Positions 49,856 through 57,868 of a stretch of 64,000 bases of DNA are shown here, in pieces. A program made the translations under genes and the position numbers. Under the pieces are notes generated by a model that saw only the letters and a program-made list of their open reading frames with translations, made no database searches and was not told the DNA's origin. The stretch comes from Mycolicibacterium cosmeticum. Lineage in GTDB: Bacteria; Actinomycetota; Actinomycetes; Mycobacteriales; Mycobacteriaceae. Where the stretch lies: NCBI RefSeq assembly GCF_000613185.1, contig NZ_CCBB010000001.1:3038001-3102000 (forward strand). The letters run 5' to 3'. How positions within the stretch are numbered: the first letter of the stretch is position 1; each line of letters starts with the position of its first letter.

Positions 49856-52770
49856 ACGGTATTTCCCCCCGTCGCTCCGCTCGCCCCGGGATCCCGGACT
49901 TCCTGCGCAAGTACTCCGTCCTGATCGCGTTCTTCTGGCTCGGCCTGGCTGTCGTCACCAATGTCTTCGTGCCGCAGCTGGAGACGGTCGCCGAGGCGCA
50001 CAACGTGTCACTGAGCCCGCAGGACGCGCCGTCGCTGCAAGCCAGCAAGCAGATCGGCAAGGTCTTCCAGGAGTTCGACTCGGACAGCTCGGCGATGATC
50101 GTGCTGGAGGGTGACCAACCGCTGGGCGCCGACGCCCACCACTATTACGACGGCCTGGTGGGCAAGCTGTCCGAGGACACCAAGCACGTCGAACACATCG
50201 ACAACTTCTGGGGCGACCCGCTTACCGCGGCCGGCTCGCAGAGTTCCGACGGCAAGGCCGCGCTGGTGCAGGTGTACCTGGCCGGCAACCAGGGTGAGTC
50301 GCTGGCCAACGAGTCGGTCGACGCCGTCCGCGACATCGTCAACCACACGCCGCCCCCGCCCGGCCTCAAGGTCTACGTCACCGGTGCCGCGCCCCTGGTC
50401 ACCGACCAGTTCGAGGTCGGCAGGCAGGGCACCCTGAAGACCACCCTGATCACCATCGGGGTGATCGCGGTAATGCTCTTCGCGCTGTACCGCCGCCTCA
50501 GCACGGTGTTCTTCGTGATCTTCACGGTGATGATCGAACTGACGGCCTCGCGCGGCGTGGTCGCGGTGCTGGCCAACGCGGGCATCATCGAGCTGTCCAC
50601 GTACTCGACCAACCTGCTGACCCTGCTGGTGATCGCCGCGGGCACCGATTACGCGATCTTCCTGCTCGGCCGGTTCCACGAAGCCCGGTATGCCGGCGAG
50701 GACCGGGTGGCCGCGTTCACCACGATGTACCACGGCACCGCACACATCATCCTCGGCTCCGGACTGACCATCGCCGGTGCGGTGATGTGCCTGACCTTCA
50801 CCCGGCTGCCGTACTTCCAGAGCCTGGGCATCCCCGCCGGCACCGGCGTGCTGGTCGCCGTGGTGGCCGCACTGACCCTGGCCCCGGCACTGATCAGCAT
50901 CGGCAGGCATTTCGGGCTGTTCGAACCCGCGCGCCGGCTGCAGACCCAGGGCTGGCGGCGGATCGGAACGGCGATCGTGCGCTGGCCCGGGCCCATCCTG
51001 GTGGCCACCGTGGCCATCGCCCTGATCGGCCTGATCGCCCTGCCCAACTACAAGACCAGCTACGACGCCAAGGGCTACATGCCGGCCGGCGCCCCGGCCA
51101 ACGTCGGCTACGCCGCCGCGGAACGGCACTTCTCGCAGGCGCGGCTCAACCCGGAACTGCTGATGATCCAGGCCGACCACGACCTGCGCAATTCCACCGA
51201 CATGATCCTGCTGGAGCGCGTCGCCAAGGCCGTCTTCCACACCGACGGCATCGCGCAGGTCCAGTCGATCACCCGGCCGCTGGGCACGCCACTGGACCAC
51301 ACCTCCATCCCGTTCCAAATCAGCGCGAGCAGCGCCTCCCAGATCAACAACCTGCCGTTCCAGCAGGCCCGTGGCTCCGATCTGCTCAAACAGGTTGACG
51401 TGATCAACAATTCGATCGACGTGCTGCGTCAGCAGTATGCGCTGCAACAACAGTCGGGTGCGGTCACCGACGAGCAGGCCAAGGCGTTCGCACAGACCGT
51501 GGCGACGGCCAACGATCTGCGTGACAAGATCGCCAACTTCGACGACTTCTTCCGCCCGCTGCGCAACTATTTCTACTGGGAACCGCACTGCTTCGACATC
51601 CCGGCCTGTGCGGCCATCCGCTCGGTGTTCGACGCCCTCGACGGTATCGACGCGCTGACCGACCAACTGGGCAATGTCGCCGGCAGCATCGCGAAACTGG
51701 ATGCGCTGCAACCGAAATTGCTGGCGCTGATCCCGCCGCAGATCCAGAGTCAGGAGACCAACCGCGATCTCACGCTGACCAACTATGCGACGACCTCGGG
51801 GATCAACGACCAGACGCAGGCGGCCTTGCAGAACGCCACAGCGCTGGGCCAGGCCTACGACGCGTCCAAGACCGACGACTCCTTCTACCTGCCGCCGGAG
51901 GCGTTCTCCAACCCCGAATTCGTGCGGGGCATGAAGCTGTTCATGTCGCCGGACGGCAAGGCGGCCAGGATGATCATCACCCACGAGGGCGATCCCGCGA
52001 CACCGGAAGGCATTTCGCATATCGACGCGATCCGGCACGCCGCGCAGGAGGCGGTGAAGGGGACGCCACTGGGCGGGTCCAAGATCTTCATCGCGGGTAC
52101 CGCGGCCACCTACAAGGACATCGCCGACGGTGCCAAGTACGACCTGATGATCGCCGGGATCGCGGCGCTGTCGCTGATCCTGCTGGTGATGATGTTCATC
52201 ACCCGCAGCATCATCGCGGCGTTCGTCATCGTCGGCACGGTCGCCCTGTCGCTGGGCGCCTCGTTCGGGTTGTCGGTGCTGATCTGGCAGGACATCTTCG
52301 GGGTCGAGCTGTTCTGGATCGTGTTGGCGTTGGCCGTGATCCTGCTCCTGGCGGTGGGATCGGACTACAACCTGCTGCTGATCTCCCGGTTCAAGGAGGA
52401 GATCGGGGCCGGCCTGAACACCGGCATCGTCCGGGCGATGGCCGGGTCGGGTGCCGTGGTGACGGCGGCCGGTCTGGTGTTCGCGGCCACCATGGCCTCG
52501 TTCATCTTCGCCGATCTGCGGATCCTGGGTCAGATCGGCACCACCATCGCTCTGGGCCTGCTGTTCGACACCCTGATCGTGCGGTCGTTCATGACACCGG
52601 CCATCGCGGCCCTGCTCGGGCGGTGGTTCTGGTGGCCGCTGCGGGTACGGCCCCGGCCCGCCAGCCAGATGCTGCAGCCCTACGGTTCGCGGGCGTCGGT
52701 GCGTCAGCTGCTGCTGTGGGAGGACGGCGACCCGGCAGCGCCGCAGCGGGTCAGGCCGTCTGAGAACTGA
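49852..52770 (+). CDS. MmpL family RND lipid/siderophore transporter
   Basis: 972-residue RND membrane protein. The N-terminal helix is YSVLIAFFWLGLAVVTNVFV, followed by the first periplasmic domain with LETVAEAHNVSLSPQDAP. The first membrane block has LVIAAGTDYAIFLLGRFHEA with the Asp-Tyr pair. A large second periplasmic domain (about 390-750) contains coiled-coil-like helices. The second block has LAVGSDYNLLLISRFKEE with the second Asp-Tyr pair. The two Asp-Tyr pairs are the proton relay of mycobacterial MmpL3/4/5-type exporters. It pairs with the MmpS gene. The NRPS 5 kb downstream hints at a lipopeptide or siderophore cargo. Confidence 0.94.
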   Translation: MNGISPRRSARPGIPDFLRKYSVLIAFFWLGLAVVTNVFVPQLETVAEAHNVSLSPQDAPSLQASKQIGKVFQEFDSDSSAMIVLEGDQPLGADAHHYYDGLVGKLSEDTKHVEHIDNFWGDPLTAAGSQSSDGKAALVQVYLAGNQGESLANESVDAVRDIVNHTPPPPGLKVYVTGAAPLVTDQFEVGRQGTLKTTLITIGVIAVMLFALYRRLSTVFFVIFTVMIELTASRGVVAVLANAGIIELSTYSTNLLTLLVIAAGTDYAIFLLGRFHEARYAGEDRVAAFTTMYHGTAHIILGSGLTIAGAVMCLTFTRLPYFQSLGIPAGTGVLVAVVAALTLAPALISIGRHFGLFEPARRLQTQGWRRIGTAIVRWPGPILVATVAIALIGLIALPNYKTSYDAKGYMPAGAPANVGYAAAERHFSQARLNPELLMIQADHDLRNSTDMILLERVAKAVFHTDGIAQVQSITRPLGTPLDHTSIPFQISASSASQINNLPFQQARGSDLLKQVDVINNSIDVLRQQYALQQQSGAVTDEQAKAFAQTVATANDLRDKIANFDDFFRPLRNYFYWEPHCFDIPACAAIRSVFDALDGIDALTDQLGNVAGSIAKLDALQPKLLALIPPQIQSQETNRDLTLTNYATTSGINDQTQAALQNATALGQAYDASKTDDSFYLPPEAFSNPEFVRGMKLFMSPDGKAARMIITHEGDPATPEGISHIDAIRHAAQEAVKGTPLGGSKIFIAGTAATYKDIADGAKYDLMIAGIAALSLILLVMMFITRSIIAAFVIVGTVALSLGASFGLSVLIWQDIFGVELFWIVLALAVILLLAVGSDYNLLLISRFKEEIGAGLNTGIVRAMAGSGAVVTAAGLVFAATMASFIFADLRILGQIGTTIALGLLFDTLIVRSFMTPAIAALLGRWFWWPLRVRPRPASQMLQPYGSRASVRQLLLWEDGDPAAPQRVRPSEN

Positions 52771-53227
52771 GCCGTCGGGTGTCGGCGCCGGCCTCGTCCA
52801 CGATCTCGATGTCGGGCAGCTTGTTCTGGTGCCGGGCCACCCGGCGCAGCTGCCCGAAGATGTTCGTCGAGCTGAGCATCGGGATACCGCCGATGAACGT
52901 CCGGAACGACGGATTGCCGCCGTGCACGTGCAACTCGTAGAGGCAGCCGACCACGTAGAAGAACCCGCAGCTGAACAGCACGGCGGGAATCGCGTACGCC
53001 AGCGGTGAGCGGGCGTCCTCGACCAGTTCGGTGGCGTACTCGAACTCGGCCGGTGTCATCGGTTCGCGGCGGCGCAGCTTGGCCAGGATCGCCTTGTGGG
53101 CGCCGACCTGCTCGCCCAGTGCCGCCGGGGTGCGGTTCTCCAACCGGCGGATGTAGACGTACACACAGCCGACCAAACCCAGCGCCAGCAGTCCGTCGAG
53201 GATCGTCAGATCACCCCAGAGATTCAC
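52751..53227 (-). CDS. Small membrane protein of unknown function
   Basis: 158-residue protein with two likely membrane helices: ILDGLLALGLVGCVYVYIRR near the N-terminus and LAYAIPAVLFSCGFFYVVGC near residue 80. A charged loop lies between them (RTPAALGEQVGAHKAILAKL). The C-terminal tail has LRRVARHQNKLPDIEIVDEA. No family is recognised. It is convergent with the MmpL gene, overlapping its end by 20 bases. It may be conserved next to mmpS/mmpL pairs in mycobacteria, but I cannot verify that. Confidence 0.75.
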   Translation of the reverse strand: MNLWGDLTILDGLLALGLVGCVYVYIRRLENRTPAALGEQVGAHKAILAKLRRREPMTPAEFEYATELVEDARSPLAYAIPAVLFSCGFFYVVGCLYELHVHGGNPSFRTFIGGIPMLSSTNIFGQLRRVARHQNKLPDIEIVDEAGADTRRLSSQTA

Positions 53228-53289
53228 GGTCGCCCCTCGCGCTCACCAGACCATTACCTGATCTAAGTATCTGCGTGGACCGGCGACCG

Positions 53290-54171
53290 TCAAGCGGCGA
53301 TGTTCTCCAGGTCTGCCAGCAGGCCCGGATGGGTGGGCCGCCAGCCCAGTGCTTCCCGGGTGTGGTGACTCACCGAGGGCTGGTCCAGGGCGAAGATCGC
53401 GCCGAACGGCCCGAACCGGTCTTCGGGCACCGTCTGGACGGGAAGCCCCAGCCGCCGGCCGATCACGGCGGCGATGTCGCGCACCGCGTCGCCTTCGTCG
53501 GCCACGGCGTGCCAGGGGGAGCCGGCCGGCGCCGATTCCAGGGCCAGCCGGAACAGCACGGCGGCATCGCGGGCATGGACGGCGGGCCACCGCTGGGAAC
53601 CGTCGCCCGGATAGCCCACCACCCCGGTGTGCCGAGCGGCCTCGGTGAGCAGTCCGGCGAATCCGCCTTTGCCCTCGTTGTGCACTGTGCGTGGGAGGCG
53701 TACCGCGCTGCTGCGCACACCGTGGGGCGCCAGGGCCAGCAGCGCGTTGACCGACCTACCCCGGCCGCCGACCGGGCCGTCCAGGGGGAGCGGATCGTCT
53801 TCGGTGGAAGCCCGGCCCGGCACCCAGGGCGTGCCCGACACCGTGACGATCGGGCGGTCGGTGCCCAGCAGTGCCTCCCCGAGGACGGTGAGGGCTGTGC
53901 TCTCCTCGGCGACCGACCGCGCGAGCGCATCCGCAGTCGAGTAGTCGCTGCCGAACGCCAGATGGATGACTCCGTCGGTCCGCTCGACCCCGGCCCGCAG
54001 GGCGTCGAGGTCGGCCAGGCCGCCGGGCAACGGTGTGGCGCCCGCGGCCTCGAGGGCGTGCGCTGATTCGGGGGAGCGGGCGAGGCCGAGCACGGTGTGG
54101 CCGTTGGCGAGCAGTTCGGTGACGACGGGCAACCCGATGGTGCCGGTCCCGCCGGTGACAAAGACGCGCAC
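53290..54171 (-). CDS. NAD(P)-dependent epimerase/reductase-like protein (extended SDR)
   Basis: 293-residue extended SDR from a GTG at 54171 with a GGAG site. The Rossmann motif VRVFVTGGTGTIGLPVVTEL begins the protein. Also visible are GVIHLAFGSDYSTADALARS and VSGTPWVPGRAS. A Y-x-x-x-K is not evident, so it belongs to the atypical SDRs that bind NAD(P) without the classical dyad. The C-terminal VSHHTREALGWRPTHPGLLA is the usual NAD-dependent epimerase end. It is divergent from the TetR gene at 54256 across two palindromes and is its likely target. Confidence 0.9.
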   Translation of the reverse strand: MRVFVTGGTGTIGLPVVTELLANGHTVLGLARSPESAHALEAAGATPLPGGLADLDALRAGVERTDGVIHLAFGSDYSTADALARSVAEESTALTVLGEALLGTDRPIVTVSGTPWVPGRASTEDDPLPLDGPVGGRGRSVNALLALAPHGVRSSAVRLPRTVHNEGKGGFAGLLTEAARHTGVVGYPGDGSQRWPAVHARDAAVLFRLALESAPAGSPWHAVADEGDAVRDIAAVIGRRLGLPVQTVPEDRFGPFGAIFALDQPSVSHHTREALGWRPTHPGLLADLENIAA

Positions 54172-54187
54172 GGACAGCTCCTGTGAG

Positions 54188-54241
54188 TGATGGGACTTTA
54201 GTCCCATCACACTACATCGTGACGGGACTAAAGTCCCATCA
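54188..54241. promoter_or_regulatory. Two TetR operators
   Basis: Copy 1 (54188-54209) has perfect 10-bp arms TGATGGGACT and AGTCCCATCA around TT. Copy 2 (54220-54241) has TGACGGGACT and AGTCCCATCA around AA, with one mismatch. Start-to-start spacing is 32 bp, close to three helix turns. Both lie between the divergent SDR gene and the TetR gene. Confidence 0.9.
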
Positions 54242-54255
54242 CTTAAGATGTCCCG

Positions 54256-54834
54256 ATGGCTCGCTGGGAACCGGGGGCGCGGGAACGACTGGTCGTGGCG
54301 GCCGTCGACCTATTCACCGAGCAGGGCTACGACCGGACCACCGTCGCGCAGATCGCCGAGCGGGCAGGCGTCACGAAGAGCACGTTCTTCCGGCACTTTC
54401 CGGACAAGCGCGAACTGCTGGCGGCTGGTCAGGAGACGCTGAGCCGGTTACTGGCCGAAGGCATCGCCGAAGCCCCGGCCGGCGCCACCCCACTGGAGGC
54501 GGTGGCCGCGGGCCTACGACGCGCAGCGGGCGCGATGGGTCCGGCGAATCAGGAGATGGGTCCACGGATCAGGGCGGCGGTGGCGGCCAGCGCCGAACTC
54601 CAGGAGCGCGATGCACTCAAGAGCGTCGGCCTGGCAGCGGCCATGGCCGGCGCGCTCGCCGCGCGCGGTGTGCCGGAATTGCCGGCGCACCTGGCCGCCG
54701 AATTCGGGGTGCTGGCCTTCAAGCGGGGCTTCGCGCAGTGGACCGAGCAGGACCACGACACCGGCCCGGGCCTGCCCGGCCTCACCGTGGCGGCGCTGGA
54801 CGAGTTACGCAGCGCTACAGCCGAATTAGGCTGA
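54256..54834 (+). CDS. TetR family transcriptional regulator
   Basis: 192-residue repressor. The helix-turn-helix reads RERLVVAAVDLFTEQGYDRT, then TVAQIAERAGVTKSTFFRHF with PDKRELLAAG. The ligand domain is helical and Ala-rich. The ATG lies 14 bases after the second of two strong palindromes. The divergent extended SDR gene is the evident target, with autoregulation. It is 8 bases from the convergent HadAB-type gene. Confidence 0.94.
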   Translation: MARWEPGARERLVVAAVDLFTEQGYDRTTVAQIAERAGVTKSTFFRHFPDKRELLAAGQETLSRLLAEGIAEAPAGATPLEAVAAGLRRAAGAMGPANQEMGPRIRAAVAASAELQERDALKSVGLAAAMAGALAARGVPELPAHLAAEFGVLAFKRGFAQWTEQDHDTGPGLPGLTVAALDELRSATAELG

Positions 54835-54842
54835 TCTCAGGA

Positions 54843-55868
54843 TCAGCTGAACCGGATGTTCATGGTGGCCAGCCCGAAGATCTTGCGGCCCTGTGACTTG
54901 GCGCCCACCAGCACCACGCCGGTACGGGTCTGCGGATCCAGCGACTTGATCTTGCCGCTGTATTCGATGTCCGCGCCGCCGTCGGCGGGCACCACCGCGG
55001 GCTGAGACAGCCGCACGGCGTAGCGGCTCACCGAGCCGGGGTCGTCGGTCCACGAGGACGCGAACGACGCCCCCAGCCCCATGGTGAGCATGCCGTGGGC
55101 GATGACGTCGGGCTGGCCGGCCAGCTTGGCGATGTTCTCGTCCCAGTGCAGCGGGTTGGCGTCGCCGGCCACACCGGCGTAGTTCACCAGGTCACCGCGG
55201 GAGAGCCGAGTGTGGTGCACCGGCAACTCGTCGCCGACCTTCAGATCGTCGAACGACGGTGACGCGGGCGCGGCGGTCGGTTCGGCGATCCGGGTGTCGA
55301 TCACCGGACGCAAGGTCTTCTCATACGCCTCGCCTGATTCCTCGGCGCCCAGCATGTTGATGCCGTGCATCATCACGCCCTGTACGGCAGGCCGGATCGC
55401 CGGATCGACCTCTTCGCCGGTCACCCCGACGACGGTGGTGTGCAGGGTGTGCACCACCTCGCCCGCGGTGTCGGTGAAGGTGTTGGTGACGGTGATCAGG
55501 TCGCGCCCGGCGACGCGGCGCACGGAGGTGAGTTCGATGTCGATGCGCAGCTCGTCACCCTCGACGATCGGGCGGTGCTGCTCGAACACCTCCTCGGTCT
55601 GCAGGTACATGTCGTAACCCACCACGACCTGCTCGAACATCCGCTGGTTGCACGCCATGGCCGGACCCGATGTGAAGGTCAGTGGCGCGATCAGGCCGGG
55701 GTAGCCCAGCTTCTTGGCCGCGTCGACGTTCCAGTGCGCGGGATGGTGGTCCTGCACCGCGCGAGCGAACTCGCGGATCTTCTCGCGGCCCACCAGATAG
55801 GTGTCTTCCATCTGGTAGTAGTGGCCCACCCGGGACTCAAGGGTCGACGTCTCTGCTGCTGCGGTCAT
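54843..55868 (-). CDS. Fused HadA/HadB-type hydratase/dehydratase (double hot-dog)
   Basis: 341-residue protein with two MaoC-like hot-dog modules. The N-terminal half (about 15-165) has the HadA-type VGREKIREFARAVQDHHPAH and a YPGLIAPLTFTSGPAMACNQ segment. The C-terminal half (about 195-340) has the hydratase motif YAGVAGDANPLHWDENIAKL with the catalytic Asp and His, then IAHGMLTMGLGASF. In mycobacteria separate HadA, HadB and HadC subunits dehydrate 3-hydroxyacyl-ACP in mycolate synthesis, and fused two-domain versions act on other acyl chains. The TetR gene upstream at 55978-56550 is on the same strand. Confidence 0.9.
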   Translation of the reverse strand: MTAAAETSTLESRVGHYYQMEDTYLVGREKIREFARAVQDHHPAHWNVDAAKKLGYPGLIAPLTFTSGPAMACNQRMFEQVVVGYDMYLQTEEVFEQHRPIVEGDELRIDIELTSVRRVAGRDLITVTNTFTDTAGEVVHTLHTTVVGVTGEEVDPAIRPAVQGVMMHGINMLGAEESGEAYEKTLRPVIDTRIAEPTAAPASPSFDDLKVGDELPVHHTRLSRGDLVNYAGVAGDANPLHWDENIAKLAGQPDVIAHGMLTMGLGASFASSWTDDPGSVSRYAVRLSQPAVVPADGGADIEYSGKIKSLDPQTRTGVVLVGAKSQGRKIFGLATMNIRFS

Positions 55869-55977
55869 GGCTGGGCTCGACTTCTCTATCTGCGCGTTCG
55901 CCCTGCACGTTCGTCGGGGCTGTCCACAGCACACTAACGCGCGCACACCGCAGCAACCCAAACCGAGGAGCGCGCCC

Positions 55978-56550
55978 TCAGGACCGGATCGCCTGCCACA
56001 CCAGGTCGGCGACCCGCCGGCAGTAGGGTTCGTCGATCGGCTCACCGGTGAAAAGGGCCCGCATGTTGATGGGGGCCAGCAGCATTTCCAAGGCGATCGC
56101 GGGGTCGACCCCGGCGCGCAACTCACCACGCTCGTGGGCCCGGCTGAACACCACACTCAACCGCTGGGCCCGCACCCGCCACAGGGTGCGGCGAATCTCG
56201 ATGCCGTCGAGGAACGGTTCGCCGATCAGGTGCGAACCCTGAATCTGATGACCGTGGTCGGACCCGACATAGGCGGCCATGCCCGCGGCGAGGGCGTACA
56301 GATCGTCCCGTAGCGACCCGGTGTCCGGTGCCATCGCTTGCCGCCCGGCGCCGTCCAGCAGGACGTCGATGATGAGCGCGGCCTCATCGGACCAGAACCG
56401 CAGAATGTTCTGTACCGGTAGCCCATTGCGGTCCGCCAACGCCATGATGCTGAACCGGTCGATGCCCCACTGCGTCAATTCTTCACGGGCTGCGGCATGC
56501 ACACGTTCGCGGAACTCCGGCGTGAGTTCCGCCTCGTCGATCGTGCTCAA
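55978..56550 (-). CDS. TetR family transcriptional regulator (atypical)
   Basis: About 190-residue regulator. The start is unsure: TTG at 56550 has GGGGGAGG six bases upstream, and a TTG at 56556 is also in frame. The N-terminal part has a TetR-like layout: ERVHAAAREELTQWGIDRFS, then IMALADRNGLPVQNILRFWS with DEAALIIDVLL. The recognition helix differs from the usual pattern (a Trp replaces the Phe/Tyr-x-His). The C-terminal domain RAHERGELRAGVDPAIALEM is typical. It lies 109 bases upstream of the HadAB-type gene on the same strand. Confidence 0.85.
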   Translation of the reverse strand: MSTIDEAELTPEFRERVHAAAREELTQWGIDRFSIMALADRNGLPVQNILRFWSDEAALIIDVLLDGAGRQAMAPDTGSLRDDLYALAAGMAAYVGSDHGHQIQGSHLIGEPFLDGIEIRRTLWRVRAQRLSVVFSRAHERGELRAGVDPAIALEMLLAPINMRALFTGEPIDEPYCRRVADLVWQAIRS

Positions 56551-56720
56551 AAACAACCTCCCCCCGAGAATTCCACCAGTCTAGCGTTCAAGATCAGTGA
56601 CCCGGGGGGCGCTCGACAAGTCGGTACCCGCGGTAACGCGCTCGCGCCGCGCGGGACGGCGCGTCGTCATCGGTGGCAAAAGCGTTGCGCTGAAGCGGTT
56701 TCGGGACGATCCTCGAAGAC

Positions 56721-57041
56721 GTGCGCGGACACTGGGTCGGGAGCGGATCGGCGGTCCTTGCGGCTCTTGCCGCATGTGCCGGTGCACCGGCGGCGCACGC
56801 GGCCGGCGCCGACGCCGTCATCGCCGATCTGCAGGCCCAGGGGTACCTGGTGCAGATCAACTGGGTCAGCGGTTTCGACACCAAACCACTGTCCTCGTGC
56901 ACGGTAGTGGCGGTGAACAATCCCGATCGTTCGGGTGCGTCGCCGCAATCCGGAGACACGATATATGTCGACGTGCAATGCCCGAACCATATCGACGGTG
57001 ATTCGGCAGGCGAATTCGGGGCCGGTATTTTCTTCGGATGA
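56721..57041 (+). CDS. Small secreted protein of unknown function
   Basis: 106-residue exported protein from a GTG at 56721. The signal peptide GSAVLAALAACAGAPAAHAA ends near residue 28. The mature part VIADLQAQGYLVQINWVSGF, then SCTVVAVNNPDRSG and GDTIYVDVQCPNHID, has two Cys likely to form a disulphide. The pattern is known from small secreted mycobacterial hypotheticals. No function is established. It is a single gene with a hairpin 72 bases downstream. Confidence 0.75.
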   Translation: MRGHWVGSGSAVLAALAACAGAPAAHAAGADAVIADLQAQGYLVQINWVSGFDTKPLSSCTVVAVNNPDRSGASPQSGDTIYVDVQCPNHIDGDSAGEFGAGIFFG

Positions 57042-57614
57042 AATGCACGGCGATAATGGAGTGCCGGAACATTCTTTCGAGCCATTACTCGAATTGCCGG
57101 TGACGGTCCGTCGGAGGGGCCGGCGCGGCGCCTCCGCCGCAGCGCCGATGTGGATTTCCTGTGAGCCGACGGACGCGCCATGGGGGGCTCGCGGCGGAAG
57201 GGCACGGAATTTGCGTACGCGTCAAATAGTTTGTACCGCAGCCTGTTTCGCTGGGCCGTTCGGCCCGCGCTGATCGCGCCGCCGCATGCGGGCGGCATGC
57301 CGAGCTGTCCCCGGGCCGCACTGACGACACTTTGCGGAGCCCACGCCTGTCGATGAAAAGTCGATGTCTTTCAATCCGGGGGACATAACTGTACTTAGCT
57401 GAAATTGGTGCGGCCGAACAACGATGGTGCCGGGAAACGCGAAGCCGCACCCGCCGAAAGGGCGCGCCGGCACTGCTCGTACGCTGTGCAACGGTAGCCC
57501 GATCGGTGAAGATTGTTAGCTGCAGGAATGGGTTACCAGCAATCGTTTGGACAGGTAATATCCGGACAACTGGCATACCTGGTTCCAGAAGCGCCAATTG
57601 CCTTGGAGGGCATC
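57042..57614. other. Intergenic region upstream of mbtH and the NRPS
   Basis: About 570 bases without a supported gene. A frame from 57513 leads into mbtH in phase, but its extra N-terminus does not match the family. The region has a hairpin near its left end (57113-57135) and AT-richer patches around 57220 and 57350-57410, so the NRPS operon promoter probably lies here. I saw no clear iron-box (IdeR/DtxR-type) palindrome. Confidence 0.55.
57113..57135 (+). terminator. Hairpin after the small secreted-protein gene
   Basis: Arms GGAGGGGCCG and CGGCGCCTCC around GCG pair at 9 of 10 positions. It begins 72 bases after the stop at 57041. It is a plausible terminator before the NRPS operon. Confidence 0.55.
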
Positions 57615-57839
57615 GTGACAACCAATCCGTTCGATGACGACGGCGGTCGCTTCTTCGTACTGGTCAACGATGAGGAACAACACAGCCTCTGGCCCACGTT
57701 TGCCGATATTCCGCAGGGCTGGCGAGTTGTGTACGGCGAAGCCGACCGCGCCGCGTGCCTGGATTACATCGAAAACGAGTGGACCGATATTCGGCCGAAG
57801 AGCCTGAGGGACAGATTGGCGCAAAACCAGCCAGGCTGA
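57615..57839 (+). CDS. MbtH-like NRPS accessory protein
   Basis: 74-residue MbtH-family protein. The GTG at 57615 follows GGAGGG and gives the usual short length. The family signature is fully present: [40 protein letters not shown] with the conserved Trp residues, and [19 protein letters not shown]. MbtH proteins bind and activate NRPS adenylation domains. It stands 29 bases before the NRPS gene, on the same strand and clearly in the same operon, so it should serve that enzyme. Confidence 0.95.
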   Translation: MTTNPFDDDGGRFFVLVNDEEQHSLWPTFADIPQGWRVVYGEADRAACLDYIENEWTDIRPKSLRDRLAQNQPG

Positions 57840-57868
57840 TCGCTCAACTGTTTCGAGTCGGGGTACGA

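Noticed and set aside
57513..57614. Extended N-terminus of the MbtH protein
   Set aside because: MbtH proteins are about 70 residues. The GTG at 57615 has a GGAGGG site and gives the standard length.
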